64,000 nucleotides of DNA from Pseudomonas entomophila L48 (GTDB taxonomy: Bacteria; Pseudomonadota; Gammaproteobacteria; Pseudomonadales; Pseudomonadaceae). Position 1 is the first letter of the stretch; every line of letters begins with the position of its first letter. Location: NCBI RefSeq assembly GCF_000026105.1, contig NC_008027.1, forward strand, positions 802,501 to 866,500. Reading direction: 5' to 3'. Positions 34,455 to 43,952 of this stretch are shown in pieces. The translations under genes were made by a program, and so were the position numbers. The notes beneath the pieces are model-generated. The model made no database searches. It saw only the letters and a list, made by a program, of their open reading frames with translations, and was not told where the DNA came from.

Positions 34455-35432
34455 GTGCAAACGCCTATTCCCGTTACCGTGCTGACCGGCTTCCTTGGTG
34501 CCGGCAAAACCACATTGCTCAAGCACATGCTCAAGGCCGAGCACGGCCTGAAGATCGCCGTGATCGAGAACGAGTTCAGCGAGGCCGGCATCGACAGCCA
34601 GTTGCTCGGTGACGAACCGGTGCAGGTGATGACCCTGGCCAATGGCTGCGTATGCTGCAGCATCCATGGCGACCTGACTCGCGCCCTGTACTTGCTGCTC
34701 GAACGACTAGACGCCGGCGAGATCGCCTTCGATCGCCTGGTGATCGAATGCACCGGTCTTGCCGACCCAGCGCCGGTGGCGCAGACCTTCTTTATCGAGG
34801 AAGAACTGCGTGATCGTTACCTTCTCGACGGTATCGTCACCCTGGTCGACGCGGCCCACGCCGAACTGCACCTGACCCAGGCCATCGCCCAGGCCCAGGT
34901 GGGCTTTGCCGACCGCCTGCTGTTGAGCAAGACCGACCTGGTCGAGCCGCAGGCGGTCGATGCCCTGCGCGAGCGTCTGGCACGCATCAATGGCCGCGCG
35001 GCGATCCGTGTGGTCGAACATGGCCGTATCGACCTGGCCGAGCTGCTCGATGTGCGAGGGTTCAACCTCAACCCGGACCTGGGCATCAGCCTCAAGCCGG
35101 CCTTGCGCCCTGTGCTCAAGCCGACCACCCCGGACCGCATATCGACGCTGGTATTGCGCACCGAGACGCCATTGGACATCGACCGCCTCAGCGACTTCAT
35201 GAACGAATTGCTGGAGGCGCATGGCAAGCAGCTGCTGCGTTACAAGGGCGTGCTGAACATTGCCGGCGAGGACCGCCGCCTGGTGTTCCAGGGCGTGCTC
35301 AAGCTCTATGGCTTTGATTGGGACGCTGAGTGGAAGGATGGCGAAGCGCGGGAAAGCGTGATGGTGTTCATTGCCGATGAGCTGCCGGAGGAGAAGATCC
35401 GGGCGGGGTTTGAGGCGCTGAGCCACGGGTGA
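34455..35432 (+). CDS. yjiA: CobW/YjiA-family GTPase (metal-handling)
   Basis: A 325-residue G3E GTPase. Walker A is GFLGAGKTT at about residues 11-19. The family metal motif is GCVCCS (about 65-70), followed by ECTGLADPAPV and the NKxD-like SKTDLV. The C-terminal CobW_C domain holds LLRYKGVLNIAG. E. coli YjiA binds Zn/Co at the CxCC motif. GTG at 34455 is chosen because AAGGAGA lies 8 nt upstream; the longer open frame starts inside yjiX. It is third in the cstA-yjiX-yjiA unit. Confidence 0.92.
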   Translation: MQTPIPVTVLTGFLGAGKTTLLKHMLKAEHGLKIAVIENEFSEAGIDSQLLGDEPVQVMTLANGCVCCSIHGDLTRALYLLLERLDAGEIAFDRLVIECTGLADPAPVAQTFFIEEELRDRYLLDGIVTLVDAAHAELHLTQAIAQAQVGFADRLLLSKTDLVEPQAVDALRERLARINGRAAIRVVEHGRIDLAELLDVRGFNLNPDLGISLKPALRPVLKPTTPDRISTLVLRTETPLDIDRLSDFMNELLEAHGKQLLRYKGVLNIAGEDRRLVFQGVLKLYGFDWDAEWKDGEARESVMVFIADELPEEKIRAGFEALSHG

Positions 35433-35464
35433 GTCAGAAGCCACCCGAGCGCCGTATCGCGGAT

Positions 35465-35591
35465 AAATCCGCTCCTACACAACGTACCGAACCCTGTCAG
35501 CCCAGGACTTGAGGTCGGGTGGGGCGTACAACTATGGCCTTTCAGGCATGGCCACGTTGCAAGAAATGTAGGAGCGGATTTATCCGCGATG
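35465..35591. repeat. Inverted REP pair (GGATTTATCC stem family)
   Basis: TATCGCGGATAAATCCGCTC at 35465 and its inverted copy ending at 35591 are about 77 bp apart. They lie in the gap between the convergent yjiA and glyA. Confidence 0.85.
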
Positions 35592-35654
35592 CGCCGCGTG
35601 GGCGGCGCTCGATCTGGAGAGCGCAACAAGACAATCGCCCAGCATCGGATGCAC

Positions 35655-35685
35655 AAAAAAGCCCGGCACATGGCCGGGCTTTTTT
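35655..35685 (-). terminator. Intrinsic terminator of glyA (bidirectional)
   Basis: Stem AAAAAAGCCCGGC/GCCGGGCTTTTTT with a 5-nt loop gives T-runs on both strands. It sits 19 bp beyond the glyA stop. Confidence 0.92.
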
Positions 35686-35703
35686 ACATCAGGCTTCTGC
35701 CAA

Positions 35704-36957
35704 TCAGTTGCCGTACACCGGCAGCTTCTTGCAGATGGCCTTGACCTTCTCACGCACGGCGTCGATCACCGCTTCGTTGTTCAGGTCGGCCAGGATGTCG
35801 CAGATCCAGCCGGCCAGCTCGCGGCATTCTGTCTCTTTGAAACCACGGGTGGTGACGGCTGGGGTGCCGAAACGCAGGCCCGAGGTGACGAACGGCGAAC
35901 GTGGGTCGTTCGGGACCGAGTTCTTGTTGACGGTGATGAAAGCCTTGCCCAGGGCGGCGTCGGCGTCCTTACCGGAGATTTCCTGCTTGATCAGCGACAG
36001 CAGGAACAGGTGGTTCTGGGTACCGCCGGAAACGACGTCGAAACCACGCTCGATGAACACTTCGGCCATGGCCTGGGCGTTCTTCACGACTTGCTGCTGG
36101 TAAGCCTTGAACTCAGGCTGCAGGGCTTCCTTGAAGCAGATCGCCTTGGCGGCGATGACGTGCTCCAGCGGGCCGCCCTGGGCGCCCGGGAAGACGGCGG
36201 AGTTCAGCTTCTTCTCGATGTCGGCGTTGGCACGGGCCAGGATCAGGCCACCACGTGGACCGCGCAGGGTCTTGTGGGTGGTGGTGGTGACCACGTCGGC
36301 GAACGGAACCGGGTTCGGGTACACGCCAGCGGCAACCAGGCCGGCCACGTGGGCCATGTCGACGAACAGGTAGGCACCGACCTTGTCGGCGATTTCGCGG
36401 AAGCGTGGGAAGTCCAGAACCTGCGAGTAGGCGGAGAAGCCGGCGACGATCATCTTCGGCTTGTGCTCCAGGGCCAGCGCTTCAACTTCGTCGTAGTCGA
36501 TCAGGCCGTTGGCGTCGATGCCGTACTGGATGGCGTTGTACAGCTTGCCCGAGGAGGAAACGCTGGCGCCGTGGGTCAGGTGACCGCCGTGGGCCAGGCT
36601 CATGCCCAGGATGGTGTCGCCGGCCGACAGCAGCGCCAGGTAGACAGCGGCGTTGGCTTGGGAGCCGGCGTGCGGCTGGACGTTGGCGTAGTCGGCGCCG
36701 AACAGTTCTTTGGCGCGGTCGATGGCCAGTTGCTCGACCACGTCGACGTACTCGCAACCACCGTAGTAGCGCTTGCCTGGGTAGCCTTCGGCGTACTTGT
36801 TGGTCAGAACCGAACCCTGGGCCTCCATGACCGCCGGGCTGGTGTAGTTTTCCGAAGCGATCAGCTCGATATGCTCTTCCTGGCGCAGGGCTTCTTGCTG
36901 CATGGCTTCGAAGAGCTCGGCGTCGTACTTGGCAATGGTCAAATCACGGCTGAACAT
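35704..36957 (-). CDS. glyA: Serine hydroxymethyltransferase GlyA
   Basis: A 417-residue PLP enzyme that converts serine and tetrahydrofolate to glycine and 5,10-methylene-THF. The PLP lysine lies in [16 protein letters not shown]. Other family motifs are [19 protein letters not shown] and [16 protein letters not shown] at 36957 gives [12 protein letters not shown], with GAGGA upstream. Pseudomonas usually carries two glyA copies; the linkage to morA identifies this paralogue. Confidence 0.97.
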   Translation of the reverse strand: MFSRDLTIAKYDAELFEAMQQEALRQEEHIELIASENYTSPAVMEAQGSVLTNKYAEGYPGKRYYGGCEYVDVVEQLAIDRAKELFGADYANVQPHAGSQANAAVYLALLSAGDTILGMSLAHGGHLTHGASVSSSGKLYNAIQYGIDANGLIDYDEVEALALEHKPKMIVAGFSAYSQVLDFPRFREIADKVGAYLFVDMAHVAGLVAAGVYPNPVPFADVVTTTTHKTLRGPRGGLILARANADIEKKLNSAVFPGAQGGPLEHVIAAKAICFKEALQPEFKAYQQQVVKNAQAMAEVFIERGFDVVSGGTQNHLFLLSLIKQEISGKDADAALGKAFITVNKNSVPNDPRSPFVTSGLRFGTPAVTTRGFKETECRELAGWICDILADLNNEAVIDAVREKVKAICKKLPVYGN

Positions 36958-37127
36958 GGCGGTCCTCAAGGATCGGTCAGAATTGGGGGTGCATTCTAAC
37001 CGATTGATTCGCCGCTGGCATATGAAGTGGCATCAAGTCGCGGACCAATGGCCCTCATGTTGCAACCCGCGCCGTGTCTGGGCTCGAGTTGACTTTCGGG
37101 TCCGTTTTTTGCGGTTCGGCACCGCAC

Positions 37128-37248
37128 CCTGTAGGAGCGGCCTTGAGCCGCGAAAGGGCCGCAAAGCGGCCCCGGCGATCTTCGCGTCAACACTGAACCC
37201 TGGGGCTGCTGCGCAGCCCTTTCGCGGCTCAAGGCCGCTCCTACAGGG
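37128..37248. repeat. REPIN (GGCCTTGAGCCGCGA family)
   Basis: CCCTGTAGGAGCGGCCTTGA at 37128 and its inverted copy at 37217-37248 flank a 57-bp spacer with two small hairpins. It lies in the 310-bp gap between glyA and morA. The remaining 170 bp of that gap shows no gene or clear site. Confidence 0.9.
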
Positions 37249-37267
37249 TACGTGCGATACCGGGCGG

Positions 37268-40200
37268 TCACTGGAACATGAACAGCGTTTCGTTGCTGAA
37301 CTGCGCTTCGAACTGGTTGGCCGGCATCGGTCGGCCGAACAGGTAGCCCTGCACTTCGTCGCAACCGTGCTCGCGGAGGAACTCGAGCTGTTCATGGGTT
37401 TCCACGCCCTCGGCGATCACCGCCAGGTTCAGGCTGTGGGCCATGGCGATGATCGCCCGGGCGATCTGCGCGTCCTGCTCGCCCTCGGGCAGGCCGTCGA
37501 CGAAGGTGCGGTCGATCTTCAGCACGTCGATGGGGAACTGCTTGAGGTAGTTGAGCGACGAGTAGCCGGTACCAAAGTCGTCGACCGCAATGCTCAGGCC
37601 GAGGTTCTTCAGGCTGTCGAGGATCTGCATGGCTTCGTTGACCTCGCGCATCAGGATGCTTTCGGTCAGCTCCAGCTCCAGGCACGCCGGGGGCAGGCCG
37701 GTCTCTTCCAGGATGGTGGCGATGCGCGTGCCCAGTTGGCCGTCGGAGAACTGCCGAGCCGAAATGTTCACCGACACCTTCGGTACCCGCACCTTGTCCT
37801 TGTGCCAGGCCTTGAGCTGGCGGCAGGCCTCGCGCAGCACCCAGTCGCCGACATCCACCACCAGGCCCAGCTCCTCGATCACCGGGATGAAGTCCCCTGG
37901 CGGCACCAGGCCGCGGGTCGGGTGCCGCCAGCGCAGCAGGGCCTCGGCCCCGGTCAGGCGCTTGCCGTCGCCGCTGAACTGCGGCTGGTAGTAGAGGATG
38001 AACTCGTTCTGCTCCAGGGCATGGCGCAGGTCGCTCTCCAGCTCCAGGCGCTCCAGGGCGCTGGCGTTCATGTCGGCCTGGTAGAACTGGAAGTTGTTCT
38101 TGCCGCGTTCCTTGGCGTGGTACATGGCGGTGTCGGCGTTCTTCATCAGCTGGCTCAGCTCGCCGCCGTCCTGCGGGCTGAGGGCGATGCCGATGCTGGC
38201 GGTGACGAAGAACTCGCGGTTCTCCAGCACGAACGGGGTCACCAGGCTGTCGAGAATGTGCTCGGCCACATGGATGGCGCGGTTGAGCGCCAGCTCGCGG
38301 GTGGCTTTCGGTTGCAGCAGCAGGGTGAATTCGTCGCCGCCCATGCGCGCCACGGTGTCGTCGTTGTCGACACAGGCCAGCAGGCGCTCGGCCATGTCCT
38401 TGAGCATGCGATCGCCCGCGGCGTGGCCGAGGGAGTCGTTGATCGGCTTGAAGCGGTCGAGGTCGAGGAACATCAATACCACCCAAGCCTTCTGCCGCTC
38501 GGCCTGCTGCAGGGCGGTGTACAGGCGGTCCTGGAACAGCGTGCGGTTGGGCAGGTGGGTCAGGGCGTCGTAGTAGGCCAGGCGGTGGATGCGCTGCTCG
38601 CTGGCCTTGCGTTCGCTGATGTCGGTGAAGAAGCACACGTAGCTGGCCAGGTCGCCTTCATCGTCGAGCACCGCGGTGATGCCCACCCATGCCGGATAGT
38701 GCTCACCGTTGCGGCGCTTGAGGAACACCTCGCCCTCCCAACTGCCGCGCTGGTTGAGCTGCTTGAGCACATAGCCCAGGTGCGCGTCCTGCTGGTGCTC
38801 GACGGTGAGCATGCCCGGCAGTTGGTCGAGCACTTCGGCGACGGCGTAGCCGCTGACGCGGCTGAACGCTTCGTTGGCCTGGACGATGTAGCCGGCCGGG
38901 TCGGTGATCAGGATGGCCGAGGTCGAGTGTTCGAATACCGTGGCGGCCATGCGCAGGTCTTTCTCGGCCCGGCGTTGCTGGCTGATGTCGCGACCCACGC
39001 CCAGCACGCCCTCGAAGCGTTCGTGCTCGTCCCACACCAGCACCAGGCGCAGTTCGATGGGGATCTTGCGGCCATCGGCGCGCAGGCAGTCGAACAGGAA
39101 CAGCTGCGTGGGCAGGGTGGCGCGCAATTGCGCCAGTTGCTCGGTATCACCCTGGGCCTTGCTGACCCGCTCGATCAGGCCATAGACGCCGGTGAGCTGA
39201 GCCGGGTTGGCGATGATCGATTGCCAGCCGTTGGCGAAGATCCAGTCGGCCTGGTAGCCCAGCACGGCCTGTACCGACGGGCTGACATAGTCGAGCCGCA
39301 ACTGGTTGTCGGTGGAAAAGATCACGTCGCTGATGCTCTCGGCGAGCATGCGGTAGCGCTGTTCGCTGTCGCGCAGCGATTCGCTGGCCTCGATCTGCAC
39401 CGTGACATCCTTGCCCACACCGATGATGCGGGTGACTTGGCCATCGCTGGCGCGGGTCAGTACCTGCTCGCGGATGTCGTAGCAACGCCAGCCGCCATCG
39501 CGGTGACGGAAGCGCAACTGGCAGTGCAGCGACTGGCCATGGCAGGTGTCCTGTTGTTGCTGGCGCAGGGCACGGTAGTGCGCGGCGTCCTCGGGGTGCA
39601 GCAACAACTCCCAGAAACGTTCGCCCATCTGGGCCAGTTCGGCGCGGTCATAGCCGAGGGTCTGGCCGAGGTGGCGGTTGCTGAAGATCATCCGCTGGCT
39701 TTGCACGTCTTGCACGTACAGTTGGTCGGGCACGGTGCGCACCACGTCCGACCAGAAACTTTCGCGCTCGAGCAGGGACAGTTCTACCTGCTTGCGGCTG
39801 GTGATGTCGCTGATGCTCAGGATCACCGCCTGGAAGTCGCGGCGCTGCTGGGGCATGCGCACCATCAGCCACAGGTGCAGCTCGCCACCCAGCGGCGCGG
39901 GAAGGCGGACCTCCAGTTCCAACTGCTCGCGGCCTTCTATCAGGGCATCGATCAGTTGCATGCCGACGCTGTCACGGCCATCGCCGCTGCCTTCGATCAG
40001 GCGCTGCCAGGCGCCTTGGTGGCAGTCGACGTTGAGCAACTGGCGGGCGACCTGGTTGATCTCGGTGATCTTCAGCTCCGCCAGCAGCGAACGCCGCAGG
40101 TTGGCGTCCAAAGCCAGGCTGTGGCGCAGGGCCGCGTGGTTGCGCAAGTGGTAGCGGTCGAGCTGGCCGGGCAGGCTGGACAGGTCGAGTACGCACAAAG

Positions 40201-41098
40201 CCACGCCTGTACCCTCGAAGATCTCCTGGTAGCGGCGCCGGTCTTCCTGCAGGGCGCGCTGGCGGCGACGCATGTTGATCAGGGCGAGCACCGGCAGCAG
40301 GGCACAGAACAGCACCAGCACGCACTTGCCGATCAGCGCCGGGAGCAACTTGTCGCGGGCCAGGCCCGCGTCGAACAGGCCGCGCAGTTGCCAGGTACTG
40401 TTGTCGATGAAGGCCAGCATCACGCTCTGCAACGGCTCGTTGCTGGCCGCTTGCGTGCCGTGGTGTTCGATGACTTCGCCGTTGCGGCTGTTTTCCAGCA
40501 GCCACGAAGGGTGGCCCGAGGCGTCCAGGTGCTGGGTCAGCTCCTTGTAATAGGCAGGGCTCAACCGCAGCAGCCAGTAGCCGCGATCCTGCTCGGCGCT
40601 TTGGCGCAACAACAGGTAGACCAATTGGTTGTCCGGCGCGTTGCTGTAGAAGTAGACGCGCCCCTGGTTCAGTTGCAGGATCTCGTCAATCATCTGGCGG
40701 TCGGGACTGCCGTCCAGGGTGTCGCTGCGCACCTGCCCGGAGCTGTCCAGCCAGGCCATGTGGCGCAGCGCGGGGAGGCGTGCGCGCAGTGTCGCGAAGA
40801 GGCTGGGCAGGGCGGCGGGCGCCGGAGGTTTGACGTAGGGCTGGACCAGATTCAGCGCCTGCTGGGCCTTGAGCGCCATGTTCAGGCCCAGATGGTCGGC
40901 GAGTTCCGCGCTGGTCGCCAGGCTCTGCTGGCGCAGGTCGGCCTGGGTGTGACGGAACTGGGTGAACAGTTGCCACAGCAGCAACCCCAGCAAAACCAGC
41001 GCCAACAGGGCCAGTGCCCCCTTGAGTGAGCCACGCAGGTGTGTGCCGGCCGAGGAATTGGCAGGGCGCAGGGGTGATGAGTGCGTGAGATTGGTCAA
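37268..41098 (-). CDS. morA: MorA: membrane PAS-GGDEF-EAL c-di-GMP regulator
   Basis: About 1276 residues from TTG 41098. TM1 is near 25-44 and TM2 near 250-272, bounding a periplasmic sensor region. Four PAS-like segments begin near 285, 443, 584 and 716. The GGDEF domain keeps its motif (ARMGGDEF, about 920), and no RxxD inhibitory site is seen before it. The EAL domain keeps AEALLRW (about 1051), DDFGTGYSS and DRTFVDGL, so both activities look intact. MorA controls flagellar timing and biofilm in P. putida and P. aeruginosa. TTG 41098 has AGGA upstream; an ATG at 41152 would give 1294 residues. Confidence 0.92.
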   Translation of the reverse strand: MTNLTHSSPLRPANSSAGTHLRGSLKGALALLALVLLGLLLWQLFTQFRHTQADLRQQSLATSAELADHLGLNMALKAQQALNLVQPYVKPPAPAALPSLFATLRARLPALRHMAWLDSSGQVRSDTLDGSPDRQMIDEILQLNQGRVYFYSNAPDNQLVYLLLRQSAEQDRGYWLLRLSPAYYKELTQHLDASGHPSWLLENSRNGEVIEHHGTQAASNEPLQSVMLAFIDNSTWQLRGLFDAGLARDKLLPALIGKCVLVLFCALLPVLALINMRRRQRALQEDRRRYQEIFEGTGVALCVLDLSSLPGQLDRYHLRNHAALRHSLALDANLRRSLLAELKITEINQVARQLLNVDCHQGAWQRLIEGSGDGRDSVGMQLIDALIEGREQLELEVRLPAPLGGELHLWLMVRMPQQRRDFQAVILSISDITSRKQVELSLLERESFWSDVVRTVPDQLYVQDVQSQRMIFSNRHLGQTLGYDRAELAQMGERFWELLLHPEDAAHYRALRQQQQDTCHGQSLHCQLRFRHRDGGWRCYDIREQVLTRASDGQVTRIIGVGKDVTVQIEASESLRDSEQRYRMLAESISDVIFSTDNQLRLDYVSPSVQAVLGYQADWIFANGWQSIIANPAQLTGVYGLIERVSKAQGDTEQLAQLRATLPTQLFLFDCLRADGRKIPIELRLVLVWDEHERFEGVLGVGRDISQQRRAEKDLRMAATVFEHSTSAILITDPAGYIVQANEAFSRVSGYAVAEVLDQLPGMLTVEHQQDAHLGYVLKQLNQRGSWEGEVFLKRRNGEHYPAWVGITAVLDDEGDLASYVCFFTDISERKASEQRIHRLAYYDALTHLPNRTLFQDRLYTALQQAERQKAWVVLMFLDLDRFKPINDSLGHAAGDRMLKDMAERLLACVDNDDTVARMGGDEFTLLLQPKATRELALNRAIHVAEHILDSLVTPFVLENREFFVTASIGIALSPQDGGELSQLMKNADTAMYHAKERGKNNFQFYQADMNASALERLELESDLRHALEQNEFILYYQPQFSGDGKRLTGAEALLRWRHPTRGLVPPGDFIPVIEELGLVVDVGDWVLREACRQLKAWHKDKVRVPKVSVNISARQFSDGQLGTRIATILEETGLPPACLELELTESILMREVNEAMQILDSLKNLGLSIAVDDFGTGYSSLNYLKQFPIDVLKIDRTFVDGLPEGEQDAQIARAIIAMAHSLNLAVIAEGVETHEQLEFLREHGCDEVQGYLFGRPMPANQFEAQFSNETLFMFQ

Positions 41099-41351
41099 GC
41101 GTTGGGTCCTGCGATTTGGCTGGCGATGGCAGGGGGCTGTTTCACGGTGCATGCATGGCGCGTGCCGCGCGCGTCGGGCGCACTATAAGCCGCACAGGTG
41201 AAGCCGCCTAGCATGCCTTCAAATATGGCAAAGTGCCAGTCCGTGTGTCTCCTGCCAGGAGCGCAGCCGGTCACACCGGTTCGGCAAGACCCTGCGACCT
41301 GTGCGAGAATGCTGCCCGCTTCAATAGTCAACGCATCGGAGAAGTACGGTT

Positions 41352-41747
41352 TTGGTTACCCACTATTCCACCAATGGCCTCGATTCCGCCTGTGGGCGTA
41401 GCAGTGAGACACTCGTCAGCACTGCCGTGGCCGAGGACGTGTCCTGCAAGACCTGCCAGCGTTCGCTGGCCAAGCCGGAGGCGCCCGCCTCGAAGAACAA
41501 GACGCCATCGCTGGCCGAACTGCGCAAGACCGCCAAGGCGGCTGCAGAGCCGGCTGCAACCGTGGCGGCAGCGGCCAAACCGGCGGCCAAGGTGACCCGC
41601 GCACCTGCCGCCAAGCCGGCCAAGGCCGTTGCACAGCCTGCCCGCAGCGGCGGCTTCAGCGTCAAGGCCGCCTGGGCCGCGCGCCTGGCCGAGCAATCGG
41701 ACCGTTGCCGCCTGCCGCGTGGCAAGGCCAAGCAAGCGCACGTCTGA
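41352..41747 (+). CDS. Small Ala/Lys/Pro-rich protein with a Cys motif, unknown function
   Basis: 131 residues, unrecognised. The N-terminal part has cysteines in LDSACGRSS and SCKTCQRSL (CxxC), as in a small zinc-binding ribbon. The middle (about 55-100) is low complexity Ala/Lys/Pro/Thr, resembling histone H1-like tails. The C-terminus is basic (RGKAKQAHV). The start is TTG at 41352, 7 nt after GGAGAAG (41338-41344). It is divergent from morA. No function is claimed; binding nucleic acid is possible from the composition only. Confidence 0.75.
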   Translation: MVTHYSTNGLDSACGRSSETLVSTAVAEDVSCKTCQRSLAKPEAPASKNKTPSLAELRKTAKAAAEPAATVAAAAKPAAKVTRAPAAKPAKAVAQPARSGGFSVKAAWAARLAEQSDRCRLPRGKAKQAHV

Positions 41748-41776
41748 GCCAGCCTCGGCGAGGACTTCGTCCTCGA

Positions 41777-41840
41777 TCGCGACACAAGGCCGCTCCCACA
41801 GATATACATCGTCCGTGTGGGAGCGGCCTTGTGCCGCGAG
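41777..41840. repeat. REPIN (GGCCTTGTGTCGCGA family)
   Basis: TCGCGACACAAGGCCGCTCC (41777) and its inverted partner TGTGGGAGCGGCCTTGTGCC (41816) are 15 bp apart, tails facing inward. Confidence 0.88.
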
Positions 41841-42004
41841 AGGGCCGCAACGCGGCCCCATCCTGCCATCTGCCCATCTGTGCAACGCCGTCACTTGGCG
41901 TAGAATGGCCCACTTTGTTCAATGACACCCCGTAAACACATCCCCCTGGTCACGTGGCCGGGGCGATCGTCGATGTCTTTACCTATCTGATAGAGGGCTT
42001 GGTT

Positions 42005-43672
42005 TTGGCTCAATACGTCTACACCATGCATCGGCTGAGCAAGGTCGTGCCGCCGAAGCGGGAAATTCTCAAGAACATTTCCCTGTCGTTCTTCCCAGGC
42101 GCCAAGATCGGCGTGCTGGGCCTGAACGGCGCGGGTAAATCGACCCTGCTGCGCATCATGGCGGGCGTCGACAAGGAATTCGACGGTGAAGCCCGTCCGA
42201 TGCCCGACATCAACGTCGGCTACCTGCCCCAGGAGCCGCAGCTCGATGCCAGCAAGACCGTGCGTGAAGTGGTCGAGGAAGCGGTCAGCGTGATCAAGGA
42301 CGCCCAGGCCCGCCTGGACGAGGTCTACGCCGCCTACGCCGAGCCGGATGCCGACTTCGACAAGCTGGCCGCCGAGCAGGCCAAGCTCGAGGCCATCCTG
42401 CAAGCCGCCGACGGCCACAACCTGGAGCGCCAACTGGACGTCGCCGCCGACGCCCTGCGCCTGCCGGCTTGGGACGCCAAGATCGAACACCTGTCCGGTG
42501 GTGAGAAGCGCCGCGTGGCCCTGTGCCGCCTGCTGCTGTCGGCCCCCGACATGCTGCTGCTGGACGAACCGACCAACCACCTGGACGCCGACTCGGTGGC
42601 CTGGCTGGAGCGCTTCCTCCACGACTTCCCGGGCACCGTGGTGGCGATCACCCACGACCGTTACTTCCTCGACAACGTCGCCGGCTGGATCCTCGAACTG
42701 GACCGCGGTGCGGGCATCCCGTACGAAGGCAACTACTCGGGCTGGCTGGAAGCCAAGTCGGAGCGTCTGGCGCAGGAATCCAAGCAGCAAAGCGCCCACG
42801 AGAAGGCCATGAAAGAGGAACTGGAGTGGGTGCGCAAAGGCGCCAAGGCCCGCCAGTCCAAATCCAAGGCTCGTCTGCAGCGCTTCGAAGAGATGCAGTC
42901 GCAGGAGTTCCAGAAGCGCAGTGAGACCAACGAGATCTACATCCCGGCAGGCCCACGCCTGGGTGACAAGGTCATCGAGTTCAAGAATGTCTCCAAAGGC
43001 TATGGCGACCGCGTGCTGATCGACAACCTGTCGTTCGCCATGCCTAAAGGCGCGATCGTTGGTGTGATCGGTGGTAACGGTGCCGGTAAGTCGACCTTGT
43101 TCCGCATGCTGATGGGTAAGGAGCAGCCGGACTCGGGCAGCATCGAGATCGGCGAGACCGTGCAGCTGGCCTGCGTCGACCAGAGCCGCGAGGACCTGGA
43201 CGGCAGCAAGACCGTGTTCCAGCAGATCTCCGACGGTTCCGACCAGATCCGCATCGGCAACTACGAGATTCCGTCGCGCACCTACGTTGGCCGCTTCAAC
43301 TTCAAGGGCGGCGACCAGCAGAAGTTCGTCAAGGACCTCTCCGGTGGTGAGCGTGGCCGCCTGCACCTGGCGTTGACGCTGAAAGAGGGCGGCAACGTCC
43401 TGCTGCTCGACGAACCGTCCAACGACCTTGACGTCGAAACCCTGCGTTCGCTGGAAGAAGCCCTGCTGGACTTCCCGGGCGCCGCCATCGTGATCTCCCA
43501 CGACCGTTGGTTCCTGGACCGCGTGGCGACCCACATCCTGGCGTACGAAGACGATTCGAACGTGGTGTTCTTCGAAGGCAACTACACCGAGTACGAAGCC
43601 GATCGCAAGAAGCGCCTGGGCGACGCCGCTGCCCAGCCGCACCGTGTGCGTCACAAGAAGCTGGCCCAGTAA
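42005..43672 (+). CDS. ettA: Energy-dependent translational throttle protein EttA (ABC-F)
   Basis: A 555-residue ABC-F ATPase that binds the ribosomal E site and gates the first peptide bond according to ATP/ADP. Two ATPase domains: Walker [10 protein letters not shown] and GGNGAGKST; signatures [11 protein letters not shown] and [11 protein letters not shown]; Walker [12 protein letters not shown] and [11 protein letters not shown]. The P-site tRNA-interacting linker ([19 protein letters not shown]) lies between them. TTG at 42005 gives [18 protein letters not shown], the family start, with AGAGG upstream; an ATG further upstream is not conserved. Confidence 0.96.
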   Translation: MAQYVYTMHRLSKVVPPKREILKNISLSFFPGAKIGVLGLNGAGKSTLLRIMAGVDKEFDGEARPMPDINVGYLPQEPQLDASKTVREVVEEAVSVIKDAQARLDEVYAAYAEPDADFDKLAAEQAKLEAILQAADGHNLERQLDVAADALRLPAWDAKIEHLSGGEKRRVALCRLLLSAPDMLLLDEPTNHLDADSVAWLERFLHDFPGTVVAITHDRYFLDNVAGWILELDRGAGIPYEGNYSGWLEAKSERLAQESKQQSAHEKAMKEELEWVRKGAKARQSKSKARLQRFEEMQSQEFQKRSETNEIYIPAGPRLGDKVIEFKNVSKGYGDRVLIDNLSFAMPKGAIVGVIGGNGAGKSTLFRMLMGKEQPDSGSIEIGETVQLACVDQSREDLDGSKTVFQQISDGSDQIRIGNYEIPSRTYVGRFNFKGGDQQKFVKDLSGGERGRLHLALTLKEGGNVLLLDEPSNDLDVETLRSLEEALLDFPGAAIVISHDRWFLDRVATHILAYEDDSNVVFFEGNYTEYEADRKKRLGDAAAQPHRVRHKKLAQ

Positions 43673-43693
43673 GCTGGTTTTCGCTGCACAGGA

Positions 43694-43719
43694 ATGGGGC
43701 CCTTCGGGGCCCCATTTTT
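43694..43719 (+). terminator. Intrinsic terminator of ettA
   Basis: A 9-bp stem ATGGGGCCC/GGGCCCCAT with a TTCG loop and five Ts. Confidence 0.93.
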
Positions 43720-43738
43720 GTGCCTGGCTTTTGCGCGG

Positions 43739-43810
43739 TTCGCTGGCAAGCCGGCTCCTACACGTGCCGTATTACCGGCCTTTCCTGTAGGAGCGGATTT
43801 ATCCGCGAAG
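43739..43810. repeat. Hybrid inverted REP pair (two different families)
   Basis: The left unit TTCGCTGGCAAGCCGGCTCC (43739-43762) belongs to the GCAAGCCGGC family. The right unit CTGTAGGAGCGGATTTATCC (to 43810) belongs to the GGATTTATCC family. They share only the CTGTAGGAGC tail. Confidence 0.8.
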
Positions 43811-43952
43811 CAAACGACGCGATTCTGATTTTGTATACACTTATAGAAATTGCACCAAATAATTTCATAAAAACGACATTTCGCCCTGTTCCAGTGCGAT
43901 TGGTTCTTGGTACAGTCCCGAAAAAACCAAAAACAATCCCTCTCTTGGTGAG

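Noticed and set aside
36902..41029. 1375-codon plus-strand frame opposite morA
   Set aside because: Antisense shadow. morA on the other strand has TM segments, PAS, GGDEF and EAL motifs in order; this frame has none.
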